Below are positions 26,014-34,959 of a DNA stretch of 64,000 nt, piece after piece (position 1 is the stretch's first letter; every line of letters starts with the position of its first letter). Source of the stretch: Cohnella candidum (GTDB lineage Bacteria; Bacillota; Bacilli; Paenibacillales; Paenibacillaceae); NCBI RefSeq assembly GCF_003713065.1, contig NZ_CP033433.1, positions 717,001 to 781,000 of the forward strand. The letters run 5' to 3'. Made by a program: the position numbers and the translations under genes. Below the pieces are notes generated by a model. It did no database searches. It saw only the letters and a program-made list of their open reading frames with translations, and was not told where the DNA came from.

Positions 26014-26967
26014 ATGGATCATCGCGAAGCGGCGCAATTATTGGATCAAATTCGATTGAATATGGAATCTTGCATTTACGGCAAAAAAGACGAGATCGCC
26101 TGGATGCTGACCGCTTTGCTGGCCGGAGGCCACGTGCTGATCGAGGACGTGCCGGGAACCGGCAAAACCCAGATGGTGAAAGCCCTGGCCATGTCCGTCG
26201 GCGGACTGTTCCATCGGATCCAATGCAACCCTGACTTGCTTCCTACCGATATTACCGGCGTTTCCATCTATCACCCGAAACAAGAAGAATTCGTGTTCCG
26301 CCCCGGACCCATCATGGCCAACATGCTGCTGACGGACGAAATCAACCGGGCGACGACCAAAACCCAATCCGCGCTGCTGGAAGCGATGGAGGAACGGAGG
26401 ATTTCCGTCGACGGCCAGACCTATCCGCTGCCGCATCCTTTCATCCTGTTCGCGACGCAGAACCCGATCGATTTCGAGGGAACCTACAGCCTGCCGGAGG
26501 CGCAGCTCGACCGCTTCCTGATGAAAATCAAGCTCGGCTATCCCGACGAAGCCTCCGAGAAAAGGCTCGTACTGGAGTCTTCCGCGGGCCGGGCGGCCGA
26601 ATCGCTGAATCAGTGCGCGACGGTCGATGACGTGGCCCGCATGCAGAAGATGGCGGAGGAAATCCATCTGGAAAACGTCGTCGCCGATTATTTGATCGCC
26701 CTCGTTCGCGGGACGAGAACCCACCCTTCCGTCCTGCTCGGTGCCAGCCCGCGTGCCGCGGTCGCGCTTGCCTCCGCGGCGAAAGCTTATGCGTTCCTGC
26801 AACACCGCGCGTTCGTCCTGCCGGACGACGTGAAGGCGATGGCGCCGCTCGTTCTCGGCCATCGCTTGCATCTTCGCTCCGAAGCCCGGATGCAGGGGAA
26901 TTCGACGCTCGGCGTGCTGCAGGACATTCTCGGGCGTCTGCCGGTTCCGGTCGGCTTGGAGCGCTGA
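26014..26967 (+). CDS. MoxR-type AAA+ ATPase
   Basis: A 317-residue AAA+ ATPase of the MoxR group, chaperone-like proteins that act on partners often carrying von Willebrand-type or DUF58 domains. Walker A is VPGTGKTQ, Walker B is LLTDEINRA, followed by TTKTQSALLEAMEERRISVDG and the sensor 1 region FATQNPIDFEGTYSLPEAQLDRF. The lid domain carries GASPRAAVAL. Cytosolic. The ATG follows AGGAGG, and the DUF58 gene follows after two bases. The moxR-DUF58-transglutaminase arrangement is widespread, with unclear function, perhaps envelope assembly. Confidence 0.93.
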   Translation: MDHREAAQLLDQIRLNMESCIYGKKDEIAWMLTALLAGGHVLIEDVPGTGKTQMVKALAMSVGGLFHRIQCNPDLLPTDITGVSIYHPKQEEFVFRPGPIMANMLLTDEINRATTKTQSALLEAMEERRISVDGQTYPLPHPFILFATQNPIDFEGTYSLPEAQLDRFLMKIKLGYPDEASEKRLVLESSAGRAAESLNQCATVDDVARMQKMAEEIHLENVVADYLIALVRGTRTHPSVLLGASPRAAVALASAAKAYAFLQHRAFVLPDDVKAMAPLVLGHRLHLRSEARMQGNSTLGVLQDILGRLPVPVGLER

Positions 26968-26969
26968 TC

Positions 26970-28211
26970 ATGAACCGCCTGTCCGTATCGCGCGTGTGGC
27001 TGCCCGGAGCGCTGCTGTACGCATGCTCGGCTTTTTACGTGCTGTTTCAGGGCGGCAAAACGTCGCTCATGCTTTTCGTGATGCTGAACGCGCTCATCGT
27101 TTATTTGCTGCTCGGACGCTGGAGCGGCATCGGCGGCGTGCAAGGCACGAGGTCGATCGTGGGCAGCGCCGCGGAGTCCGGTTATCTCACGGCCGGCATG
27201 CGGGTGCAAATTCGGTTAAAAATGCAAATCCCCGGCTTCTGGCCGGTCCCTTACGTCATCGTGCGCGACCAGCTCGTACGCCCGCTGGCCGACGATTCCC
27301 AAATTTACGAATTGTCCTTCGTGCCGGATTACCGGAGACGGGGGGAGGTCGTCTATGAGACGGCGCCGCTGCGTCGCGGCCGGTACCGTTTCATGACGAC
27401 GGAATGCTCGACGCGGGACATTTTCGGCTTGTTCGAGCATCAAGGCAAGTTCACCGAACCGCTGGACCTGCAAGTGTATCCCCGGATGATCGCGCTGAAA
27501 GACTGGGTCATGCTGAGACGCTCGCAGAGAGGCGTGTTCCAGCATACGTTCACTTCCAAATGGGCGAAGGAAACGACCCAGTTCGACGGGGTGCGGGAAT
27601 ATGCCCAAGGCGACCGCCTGTCCAGGATCCACTGGAACGCGACGGCCCGCACCGGACAGTGGAAGTCCAAGGAATTCGAGCGCGAAGCGTTGCCCCGGAT
27701 CGTTTTCCTGCTGGATCGCGCCGCTACGTCGTACCGTTCCTCGGAGCAGTTCGAGCTGGCGGTCTCGGTCGCGGCTTCCTTGCTGGAATTGGTGGTACAG
27801 CGGGGCATGCCGGTCGGTTTCGTTTCGACGGGCCGCAAACCGGCCTGGTTCGGAGCCGGCCGCGAGCCGGTGACCCGCGACGAAGTGCTTCGCCATCTGG
27901 TCGACGTCGAGGCGGACGGGAACTTGCCGCTCAGCCATTGGATCGCCCAAACGGCGGAACGGTTCGAGCCCGGCGTGCAGGTCGTCGTCATCAGCCCGAC
28001 GGCCGACGAACAGGTTTCCGCGGCTTTCACCGCGCTGGAGGCCAAGAGAATGATTCCGTCGCTGCTCCATGTTTCGGAAGCGGTTTCGAGCGAAGAGCAG
28101 AAACGGAAATACCGGCAATGGGAGCAGCTTAGCAAAGCCAAGCAATGGGACTGCAGCTCGGTTTCCCGCTTGGAAGACTTGCCCGCGGCGCTGGGGGTGG
28201 CATCGGCATGA
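26970..28211 (+). CDS. DUF58 domain-containing membrane protein
   Basis: A 413-residue protein with two N-terminal membrane helices (LPGALLYACSAFYVLFQGG; SLMLFVMLNALIVYLLLGRW), a beta-rich extracellular or juxtamembrane stretch, and the DUF58 region with its hallmark GVREYAQGDRLSRIHWNATARTGQWKSKEFE, followed by a VWA-like segment (RIVFLLDRAATSYRSSEQFE). It is the usual partner of MoxR ATPases. The ATG starts two bases after the MoxR stop, and the stop overlaps the next start (ATGA). Confidence 0.9.
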   Translation: MNRLSVSRVWLPGALLYACSAFYVLFQGGKTSLMLFVMLNALIVYLLLGRWSGIGGVQGTRSIVGSAAESGYLTAGMRVQIRLKMQIPGFWPVPYVIVRDQLVRPLADDSQIYELSFVPDYRRRGEVVYETAPLRRGRYRFMTTECSTRDIFGLFEHQGKFTEPLDLQVYPRMIALKDWVMLRRSQRGVFQHTFTSKWAKETTQFDGVREYAQGDRLSRIHWNATARTGQWKSKEFEREALPRIVFLLDRAATSYRSSEQFELAVSVAASLLELVVQRGMPVGFVSTGRKPAWFGAGREPVTRDEVLRHLVDVEADGNLPLSHWIAQTAERFEPGVQVVVISPTADEQVSAAFTALEAKRMIPSLLHVSEAVSSEEQKRKYRQWEQLSKAKQWDCSSVSRLEDLPAALGVASA

Positions 28212-30454
28212 ACGGGAGTTACGCCGGATTACAGACCAAATCCAAGTCCCGATGGGGCATCGAGTTTTGGGGTTCCCTGTTCCTCGACCGGTTCCATCGC
28301 CTGTTCGCCGTCATTATCCTGCTGCAGCTGATCCAGTGCTTCCAGGATTACTGGTGGGACGAAACGTATTCGGTTCTGTACGGGATTTTGGCGGTGACCG
28401 CGGTTTGCGAGCTTGCGTTCGCGCGCCGTTACGGAATCAGGCTGGCGCTGGAAGCGGTCGCCGCCGTCGTCCTGGCCGCTTCGTATTCTCCGCTCTTCGA
28501 GTGGACCGGCTGGCCGGAGCATTGGAAGTCCCAAACGGAATGGAACTTGTTTTACGAGTCTCACGTCGCTTCCCTGCATCCATTCGTCGAACTGGCGATC
28601 GGCGCGGTGCTGGCCGTCCATGTCCTGTCCTGGATCGGCCGGAGCAGGAGGCTCATGCTCGTCATCCTCATGACGTCCGTCGGCGTCATGGCCGCGTTCG
28701 ACTCGTTCTTCCCTTTCGAGTTGTGGCACAACATCGCCTGGATCGTCGCCGCGGGACTCGGCTGGCTCGTCGTCCTGCATCTCCGCGAGCTGCGCGCACG
28801 CCATCCCGACAGCTGGGCGGCGCTGGCCGAAAGGCCGATCGAGCTTGCGCTGCCGGCGGTCATCGTCATCGCCCTGCTGCTGCTCTCCGGTATTTACATG
28901 CCAAGGGCTCCCGCGCTGCTGGAGGATCCTTATACGATCTGGTCGGAAGCCCAGGGCCGCGAAGTGCCTTCCCTGGCCGGGGAAGGCGGCATTCTCGGCA
29001 GCAGCAGCTCCAGCGTAAACGTCAGCAGCGGCTCCGCTTCTTCGGGATACGGCCGGGACGACCGCAACATCGGCGGCGGCTTCGATTTCGACTACTCCCC
29101 CGTGATGACGGTGCAAACGAACCGCAGAAGCTATTGGCGCGGGGAAACGAAAGCCGTCTACACCGGCAAAGGGTGGGGAGACAGACGCGGGATCCAAACC
29201 GCGCCGTTGGCCGAGGGCGGATTGACCCACTTTTCGATTCCCGGCAAGGCCGACGGCGCGCAAACCGAGAAAATCACCCAGACGGTCACGATGCTGCGGA
29301 AGGACCGGCTGCCCGTCCTGTTCTCGGCCGGCCAGGCGAGCCGCGTCGCCGTGCTCGAAAGCGACGCCAACGGCACGATTCTCGCCAACGCGGAAGAAGA
29401 GGAGCTTCGCTTCCGCCGGCCCGCGCGCGTGCAAACCTACACGCTCGAATCCGAGGTGACGATGCTGGATAAGACCGCCTTGCGCGCGGCTGCCGCACCG
29501 TCCCCGGATACGGCGTCGATCGACCTCGCCCCGTATTTGCAGCTGCCGGACAGCTTGCCGGATCGGGTGAAGGCTTTGGCGCGGGAGGTGACCGCGTCCG
29601 GGACGAACGAATTCGATAAAGCCGCATTGCTGGAAGACTATTTGAAGAATACGTATCCGTACAACAATAAGCCGGACGTGAGCAAACAGAAGAGCGCGGA
29701 CATCACCGACGCCTTCCTGTTCGAAATCAAAGAAGGTTACTGCGATTACTATTCCACGGCGTTCGTCGTCATGGCCCGCTCGCTTGGCATTCCGACCCGC
29801 TGGGTCAAAGGCTACGCCTCCGGGGTCGACCCCACGAAGGTGGACACCATGAGATTCGGCGGCGTGCTGGTCGACCCGGACGGCCCGGGCACCTACACGG
29901 TCCGCAACGCGGACGCCCACTCCTGGGCGGAGGTATACTTCGAAGGGTACGGCTGGATTCCGTTCGAGCCGACGTCCGGATTCAGCGTGCCGCTGCCGGT
30001 GCCGTCCAACGCCGCAGCGGAGCCGGTCACGGATCCCGCAGCGGCCGACGAAACCGATGGCGCGGCAACGAAGGCGACATCGTTCGGCTGGGCCGTTCCC
30101 GTTGCCGGTGCCGTCGTCATACTGGCCGCCGCCGTCATCCTCTTCCGGAAGCGTAAGGGCGCAAGGAAGCTGTGGAACCGGATCCGCTATGCCGGAGCTT
30201 CTCCCGACCAGCGCATCATCCGCGAGATGGAGCGGCTGCTCCGCTTCTTGAAACGGCGCGGGCTGAAGCGGGAAGAGCACGAGACGATGCGCGAGTCCTT
30301 CCGCCGCTGGGGCGAGAAATTCTCGTCGCTGCGAACGGATTTCGACGGCATACTGGTCCGGTTCGAAACGGCCCGTTACGGCAACCAGACGGGCGCGGAA
30401 TCGGACGCCAAGGATTTCGCGGCCGCGGTCGAAAGATTGCGCAAAGCGTTATAA
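28208..30454 (+). CDS. Membrane-bound transglutaminase-like (TgpA-type) protein
   Basis: A 748-residue protein. At least six membrane helices fill the first 220 residues. A large extracellular part follows, with a Ser-rich stretch (SSSSVNVSSGSASSGYG) and then a transglutaminase-like core holding the catalytic Cys in EIKEGYCDYYSTAFVVMARSLGIPTRWVKG, His in NADAHSWAEVYFEG and Asp/Pro in GWIPFEPTSGF. One C-terminal helix (FGWAVPVAGAVVILAAAVILF) returns the last 110 residues (DUF4129-like) to the cytoplasm. The ATG at 28208 overlaps the DUF58 stop. It is the third gene of the moxR unit. Its substrate, protease or cross-linking role are unknown. Confidence 0.9.
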   Translation: MNGSYAGLQTKSKSRWGIEFWGSLFLDRFHRLFAVIILLQLIQCFQDYWWDETYSVLYGILAVTAVCELAFARRYGIRLALEAVAAVVLAASYSPLFEWTGWPEHWKSQTEWNLFYESHVASLHPFVELAIGAVLAVHVLSWIGRSRRLMLVILMTSVGVMAAFDSFFPFELWHNIAWIVAAGLGWLVVLHLRELRARHPDSWAALAERPIELALPAVIVIALLLLSGIYMPRAPALLEDPYTIWSEAQGREVPSLAGEGGILGSSSSSVNVSSGSASSGYGRDDRNIGGGFDFDYSPVMTVQTNRRSYWRGETKAVYTGKGWGDRRGIQTAPLAEGGLTHFSIPGKADGAQTEKITQTVTMLRKDRLPVLFSAGQASRVAVLESDANGTILANAEEEELRFRRPARVQTYTLESEVTMLDKTALRAAAAPSPDTASIDLAPYLQLPDSLPDRVKALAREVTASGTNEFDKAALLEDYLKNTYPYNNKPDVSKQKSADITDAFLFEIKEGYCDYYSTAFVVMARSLGIPTRWVKGYASGVDPTKVDTMRFGGVLVDPDGPGTYTVRNADAHSWAEVYFEGYGWIPFEPTSGFSVPLPVPSNAAAEPVTDPAAADETDGAATKATSFGWAVPVAGAVVILAAAVILFRKRKGARKLWNRIRYAGASPDQRIIREMERLLRFLKRRGLKREEHETMRESFRRWGEKFSSLRTDFDGILVRFETARYGNQTGAESDAKDFAAAVERLRKAL

Positions 30455-30472
30455 CGCAAGCGCTCCATCAGT

Positions 30473-30506
30473 CGGGAAAGCCCGCTCGGGCTTTCCCGTT
30501 TTTTTT
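30473..30506 (+). terminator. Terminator of the moxR operon
   Basis: CGGGAAAGCCCG, CT, CGGGCTTTCCCG, then eight T. Confidence 0.93.
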
Positions 30507-30533
30507 GCAAGCCCTTTTGGGGTATGGTATATT
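30505..30533 (+). promoter_or_regulatory. Probable promoter of the yqeG-yqeH operon
   Basis: TTGCAA at 30505-30510, 17-base spacer, TATATT at 30528-30533, directly after the moxR operon terminator. Confidence 0.5.
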
Positions 30534-30579
30534 TTGTTCATCATTCAAGGAATCCAAGGCGACGACAGGAGATTTGTGG

Positions 30580-31110
30580 ATGTTCGAGCGATTGCTGCCC
30601 GATCAAATCGTGAAAACCGTTTTCGATATCGATTTGAACGAATTGAAAGCCCGGAACGTCCGGGGCATCATTACCGATTTGGATAATACGCTGGTCAGCG
30701 CCAAAACCCCGCTCGCGACTCCCGAGCTGGTGACGTGGCTGGACGGCGTGAAGGATGCCGGCTTGAAAGTCGTGATCCTTTCCAACAATAACCTGACCCG
30801 CGTGTCCAAATTCGCGGACCCGCTGGGCATTCCTTACGTGCCGATGGCGCGCAAGCCGGCTCACAGGGCGTTCCGCAAGGCGCTGGATAAGCTGGGTCTC
30901 GCGCCGGAGCAAGCGGTCGTGGTCGGCGACCAAATGATGACCGACGTGCTCGGCGGCCGGCGGATGGGGCTGCACACGATCCTGGTGACGCCGATCGCGC
31001 TGGGGGAAGAAGGCTTCATGACGCGGATCAACCGCCGCATCGAGAAAATCGCGCTTTCCCGGCTCCGGCGCGCCGGAAAGTGGCCTACCCAAGGGGGGAA
31101 AACGAAATGA
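30580..31110 (+). CDS. yqeG: YqeG family HAD IIIA-type phosphatase
   Basis: A 176-residue haloacid dehalogenase-fold phosphatase. HAD motif I is ITDLDNTLV, motif II is VVILSNNN, motif III includes the Lys in ARKPAHRAF, and motif IV is VVGDQMMTDVLGG. Cytosolic, with the physiological substrate not established for the family (in yeast the relative Gep4 acts on phosphatidylglycerophosphate). The ATG at 30580 follows ACAGGAG. Its stop overlaps the yqeH start, and it heads the yqeG-yqeH-aroE-yhbY-nadD-yqeK-rsfS order conserved in Bacilli. Confidence 0.93.
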   Translation: MFERLLPDQIVKTVFDIDLNELKARNVRGIITDLDNTLVSAKTPLATPELVTWLDGVKDAGLKVVILSNNNLTRVSKFADPLGIPYVPMARKPAHRAFRKALDKLGLAPEQAVVVGDQMMTDVLGGRRMGLHTILVTPIALGEEGFMTRINRRIEKIALSRLRRAGKWPTQGGKTK

Positions 31111-32228
31111 CCCCGTCTTCCTCGGCGGTTTTCCGCTGTTCCGGCTGCGGAATCCCGCTTCAGACCGAGCATAAGGATCGGCCGGGCTACGTCCCTTCAT
31201 CCGCGAAGGAACGGGAGCCGGCCGTTTGCCAGCGCTGCTTCCGGATCAAAAACTACAACGAAGCCTCGTCGGTCACGGTCGACCAGGACGAATTCCTGAA
31301 GCTGCTCGGCGGCATTGCCTCGACCAATAGCTTGGTCGTCCATATCGTCGACCTCTTCGATTTCGAAGGCAGCATGATTTCCAGCCTGCAGCGATTCGTC
31401 GGCCATAACGAAGTGCTGCTCGTCGTGAACAAAATCGACCTGCTGCCGCGCGTGACCAACTTTAACCGGCTGCGCAACTGGGTGCAGAAACAGGCGAAGG
31501 AGAACGGCCTGCGCGTCGTCGACGTCGTGCTGTGCAGCGCGAAGCGCGGCACCGGTTTCGACCGGGTGGTCGAAGCGGTCGGCCGGCTGCGGGGCGACCG
31601 CGACGTCTACGTCGTCGGCGCGACGAACGTCGGCAAGAGCACGCTGATCAACCGCCTGATCTCGGATTACAGCGACCTGCACCAGGAGCTCACCGTATCC
31701 CGTTATCCGGGCACGACGCTGGACGCCGTGCACATTCCGCTGGACGACGGCAAGCATATTGTCGACACCCCCGGCATCGTATACGAATCCCGGCTGACGG
31801 AGATCATCCCTCGCGAGGATCTCGGCGCCGTGCTTCCGGACAAGCCGCTGAAGCCGCTCACGTACCAGCTGGACGAGAAGCAGACGCTATTCTTCGGAGC
31901 GCTGGTTCGTTTCGACTTCGTGGAAGGCGAGCATCAGTCGTTTACGGTTTACGCGTCCTCCGGCATTCCCATCCATCGGACGAAGCTTGAGCGGGCAGAC
32001 GAATTGTACGAAAACCACAAGGGCGTCATGCTCGCACCTCCGAACGCGGAGGGATTGGCGACTTTGCCGGCTTGGACGCGCCACCGGCTGCGCATCGCAC
32101 GAGGCGCCAAGCAGGACGTTTTCGTATCCGGACTCGGCTGGATCAAGGCCAACTCCGAATCGGGCGCCTTGATCGACGTTTTCGCGCCGAGGGGCATCAA
32201 AGTGATGCTCCGGGATTCGATGATCTAG
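31107..32228 (+). CDS. yqeH: Ribosome biogenesis GTPase YqeH
   Basis: A 373-residue circularly permuted GTPase needed for assembly of the 30S subunit. An N-terminal zinc finger (CSGCGIPLQ with CQRCFRIKNYN) precedes the G domain in the order G4 (NKIDLLP), G5 (SAKRGTG), G1 (GATNVGKSTLIN), G2 and G3 (DTPGI), the permuted arrangement that marks this family. A C-terminal RNA-binding region follows. The ATG at 31107 overlaps the yqeG stop and follows AAGGGGGG. Confidence 0.96.
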   Translation: MTPSSSAVFRCSGCGIPLQTEHKDRPGYVPSSAKEREPAVCQRCFRIKNYNEASSVTVDQDEFLKLLGGIASTNSLVVHIVDLFDFEGSMISSLQRFVGHNEVLLVVNKIDLLPRVTNFNRLRNWVQKQAKENGLRVVDVVLCSAKRGTGFDRVVEAVGRLRGDRDVYVVGATNVGKSTLINRLISDYSDLHQELTVSRYPGTTLDAVHIPLDDGKHIVDTPGIVYESRLTEIIPREDLGAVLPDKPLKPLTYQLDEKQTLFFGALVRFDFVEGEHQSFTVYASSGIPIHRTKLERADELYENHKGVMLAPPNAEGLATLPAWTRHRLRIARGAKQDVFVSGLGWIKANSESGALIDVFAPRGIKVMLRDSMI

Positions 32229-32259
32229 CCGTTCGGCAGGAGAGGAGAACGCAAACGGC

Positions 32260-33111
32260 ATGGACAGCAATACCATGATGTACGGCGTGATCGGGGACCC
32301 CATCGGCCATTCGAAGTCCCCGCTCATGCAGAACCGGGCCTTCCGGGAAACGGGGGTCAACGGCGCGTACGCCGCGTTTCGCGTCGCCCCCGAGCGGCTG
32401 GGAGAAGCGATCGCCGGCATGCGCGCGATGGGGTTTCGGGGGCTGAACGTCACGATTCCCCACAAAGTGGCCGTCATGGCCTTTTTGGACGAGATCGACG
32501 AAGGCGCGCGCGCAATCGGCGCGGTTAACACGATCGTGAACGAGAACGGCCGGCTGATCGGCCGCAACACCGACGGAATCGGCTATGTCCGCTCGCTCAA
32601 AGAGGAAGCGGAACCGGAGCTGGCCGGCAAACGGATCGTCGTGCTCGGCGCGGGAGGCGCGTCCCGGGGCATCCTGTGGGCGCTGAACCGGGAGCGTCCG
32701 GCTTCTCTGCAGGTGGCGAACCGGACGTGGGACAAAGCCCGGGAACTGGCGGACAGTCTGGCGGAAAGCCAGGCGCCGGCCGTTCAAGCCGTCCGCTGGG
32801 AAGAGCTGAAGGAAGCGTGCAGTGAGGCGGACATCGTCATCAATACGACTTCCGTCGGCATGGCACCGCACGTGGAGGAGACGCCGATCGATCCGTCCTG
32901 GGTCCGCCCGGGCGCGGTGGCGAGCGACCTGATCTACAATCCGCTGACGACGACGTTTTTGCAGCAAGCTCAGGAGAGGGGCTGCCGAATCCACGGCGGT
33001 CTCGGCATGTTCGTTTACCAAGGCGCTTACGCCTTCGAATATTGGACCGGAGTCCCGGCCCCCGCGGCGGCCATGCGGGAAGAAGTATTGGCCTCATTCA
33101 CAGGAAAGTAG
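32260..33111 (+). CDS. aroE: Shikimate dehydrogenase
   Basis: A 283-residue NADPH enzyme reducing 3-dehydroshikimate to shikimate in aromatic amino acid synthesis. The substrate site is visible as GHSKSPLMQN and the catalytic Lys and partner Asp as NVTIPHKVAVM and NTDGIGYVRSL. The nucleotide-binding loop is VVLGAGGASRGI. The C-terminal GLGMFVYQGAYAFEYWTG is typical. Cytosolic. The ATG follows AGGAGAG and the gene is nine bases ahead of yhbY in a compact operon. Confidence 0.96.
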   Translation: MDSNTMMYGVIGDPIGHSKSPLMQNRAFRETGVNGAYAAFRVAPERLGEAIAGMRAMGFRGLNVTIPHKVAVMAFLDEIDEGARAIGAVNTIVNENGRLIGRNTDGIGYVRSLKEEAEPELAGKRIVVLGAGGASRGILWALNRERPASLQVANRTWDKARELADSLAESQAPAVQAVRWEELKEACSEADIVINTTSVGMAPHVEETPIDPSWVRPGAVASDLIYNPLTTTFLQQAQERGCRIHGGLGMFVYQGAYAFEYWTGVPAPAAAMREEVLASFTGK

Positions 33112-33120
33112 GAACTTCAT

Positions 33121-33420
33121 ATGCTGACCGGAAAACAAAAACGGCATCTCCGTTCGCTCGCCCACCATCTCGATCCGATTTTTCAGATCGGCAAGGGCGG
33201 CACGAACGAGCACTTGATCCGCCATATCGAAGAGGCGATCGAAACGCGCGAGCTGATCAAAGTATCGGTATTGAACAACTCCCTGGAGGAAGCGCGGGAC
33301 ATCGCGCCGGAGATCGCGGAAGCGGCCGGCTGCGAGCTGGTGCAGGTCATCGGCAAAACGATCGTGCTGTACAAACAGGCGAAAGAGGAGAAAAACCGCA
33401 CCATCGAGCTTCCCAAGTAA
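33121..33420 (+). CDS. yhbY: Ribosome assembly RNA-binding protein YhbY (CRM domain)
   Basis: A 99-residue single CRM-domain protein (YqeI in Bacillus). The N-terminal LTGKQKRHLRSLAHHLDPIFQIGKGG carries the GKGG RNA-binding loop (family GxxG), and VLNNSLEE and QVIGKTIVLYKQ complete the fold. It associates with pre-50S ribosomal particles. It is in the aroE-yhbY-nadD order seen in Bacilli, 20 bases before nadD. Confidence 0.93.
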   Translation: MLTGKQKRHLRSLAHHLDPIFQIGKGGTNEHLIRHIEEAIETRELIKVSVLNNSLEEARDIAPEIAEAAGCELVQVIGKTIVLYKQAKEEKNRTIELPK

Positions 33421-33440
33421 TGCGAGGAGGGCGGGATCCC

Positions 33441-34028
33441 ATGAGGCGGACCGGTTTATTCGGGGGTACGTTCGATCCGATTCATTTCGGGCATTTGCTG
33501 GCGGCCGAAGCGGCGCGCGAAGCCGCGAAACTGGAGGAGGTCTGGTTCATTCCGACCTTCGTTCCGCCCCACAAGCCCCAGCCGGGAGCCGATTCGGAAA
33601 CGAGGCGGCGTTTGCTGGAATTGGCTTTGGCGGACAGCCCGGCGTTCCGGGTCGAGGACCTGGAGCTGGCGAGGGAAGGCGTCTCGTATACGATCGATAC
33701 CGTGAACGCGCTGCTTGAGCGGCATCCGGACCGGACGTTTTATTGGATCGTCGGCTCGGATATGGTGAAGGACCTGCCCAATTGGCGGCAGTCGGAAGAA
33801 CTCGCGGAGCGCGTGACGTTCATCGGGCTCGAAAGGCCGGGGGAGCCGTGCGACGATACGGAGCTTCCGCCCTATATCCGCAGGAAACTGCTCCGGGCTT
33901 CGATGCCGCCGATGGGGCTGTCGTCCACGGATATCCGCCGCCGCCGCAAGGAGGGCCGGTCCTTCCGTTTCATGACGCCGGAGCCGGTTTACGAATGGAT
34001 ACAAAGGAATGGTCTCTATGAATCTTGA
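33441..34028 (+). CDS. nadD: Nicotinate-nucleotide adenylyltransferase
   Basis: A 195-residue nucleotidyltransferase that makes deamido-NAD from nicotinate mononucleotide and ATP. The HxGH motif is in GGTFDPIHFGHLL and the C-terminal ISSTDIRRR-type signature is LSSTDIRRRRKEGRS. The ATG at 33441 follows GAGGAGGGCGGG and starts exactly at the conserved domain. The 3' end overlaps yqeK by 11 bases. Confidence 0.95.
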   Translation: MRRTGLFGGTFDPIHFGHLLAAEAAREAAKLEEVWFIPTFVPPHKPQPGADSETRRRLLELALADSPAFRVEDLELAREGVSYTIDTVNALLERHPDRTFYWIVGSDMVKDLPNWRQSEELAERVTFIGLERPGEPCDDTELPPYIRRKLLRASMPPMGLSSTDIRRRRKEGRSFRFMTPEPVYEWIQRNGLYES

Positions 34029-34611
34029 AGCCCTCCGCGAGGCCACGAGCCGGCAAATGCCGGAAAAGCGCTGGAAGCATACCCTCGGCGTCGTGGAAAC
34101 GGCGATAAAGCTGGCGAAACAGTATGGCGGGGACGCCGCGAAGGCGGAGCTCGCCGCGCTGCTGCACGACTACGCGAAAGCATGGCCGATCGACCGGCAG
34201 GAGCAAGCGATCCGCGACAACGGCCTGCCCCAGGAGCTGCTTGCGTTCGATAAAGAGCTGTGGCACGCGCATGTCGGTGCTTGGGCCGTCCAGCAAGAAC
34301 ACGACATTCGGGACGAGGAAGTGCTGGACGCGATCCGGTACCACACGTCCGGTCGCGATAAGATGACGCTTCTCGACAAGATCGTGTGCTTGGCCGATTA
34401 CATCGAGCCGGGCCGCGATTTTCCCGGCGTGAATAAGATCCGCCGTCTGGCGGAGCATAGTTTGGAAGAAGGGCTTGTCGCAGGGTTCGATTCCACGGTT
34501 ACCCTGCTGGTGGAGAAAGGCAAACGCATTTTTCCTTTGACGGTAATCGCCCGTAACGGACTGATCGAAGAAATCAAACAACGCGGTCGAACCGAACGCA
34601 ATGGAGGTTGA
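34018..34611 (+). CDS. yqeK: YqeK, HD-domain symmetrical Ap4A hydrolase
   Basis: A 197-residue HD-domain phosphohydrolase of the YqeK family, which cleaves diadenosine tetraphosphate symmetrically to ADP. The metal ligands are seen in KHTLGVVETAI, ALLHDYAK (the HD pair) and LWHAHVGAWAV, with the family segment YHTSGRDKMTLLDKIVCLADYIEPGRDFPGV. Of two ATGs, 34018 is preferred because AAGGA lies about ten bases upstream, while 34009 is only one or two bases from it. It overlaps nadD, and rsfS starts three bases after the stop. Confidence 0.92.
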   Translation: MNLEALREATSRQMPEKRWKHTLGVVETAIKLAKQYGGDAAKAELAALLHDYAKAWPIDRQEQAIRDNGLPQELLAFDKELWHAHVGAWAVQQEHDIRDEEVLDAIRYHTSGRDKMTLLDKIVCLADYIEPGRDFPGVNKIRRLAEHSLEEGLVAGFDSTVTLLVEKGKRIFPLTVIARNGLIEEIKQRGRTERNGG

Positions 34612-34614
34612 GAC

Positions 34615-34959
34615 ATGGCAGGAAAATCGGAACAACTGCTCAAAACGGTCGTAGCCGGAGCCGAGGATAAGAAAGCCCACGATCTCGTGGCGCTTGATTT
34701 GCAAGGCATTTCGCTCGTCGCGGACTATTTCGTCATTTGCCACGGCAATTCCGATACGCAGGTGCTGGCGATCGCGACGGAAATCCGCAAACGCGCGGAG
34801 GAAGGCGGCTTCCGGGTCCGCTTGGAAGGCATGGATACGGCCCGCTGGGTATTGATCGACATGGGAGACGTCGTCGCGCACGTGTTCCATAAGGACGAAC
34901 GCGAGTACTATCATCTCGAGCGTCTGTGGTCCGACGCGAAGGCCGTGGAAACCGTATGA
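34615..34959 (+). CDS. rsfS: Ribosomal silencing factor RsfS
   Basis: A 114-residue DUF143/Iojap protein that binds ribosomal protein L14 and blocks subunit joining under nutrient limitation. Family segments are KKAHDLVALDLQGISLVADYFVICHGNSDTQV and the C-terminal WVLIDMGDVVAHVFHKDEREYYHLERLW. The ATG follows GGAGG, and the stop overlaps the next start (ATGA). Confidence 0.95.
   Translation: MAGKSEQLLKTVVAGAEDKKAHDLVALDLQGISLVADYFVICHGNSDTQVLAIATEIRKRAEEGGFRVRLEGMDTARWVLIDMGDVVAHVFHKDEREYYHLERLWSDAKAVETV

Noticed and set aside
28229-30280. A 683-codon minus-strand reading frame
   Set aside because: It is antisense to the transglutaminase-like gene and shows no domain or ribosome site.
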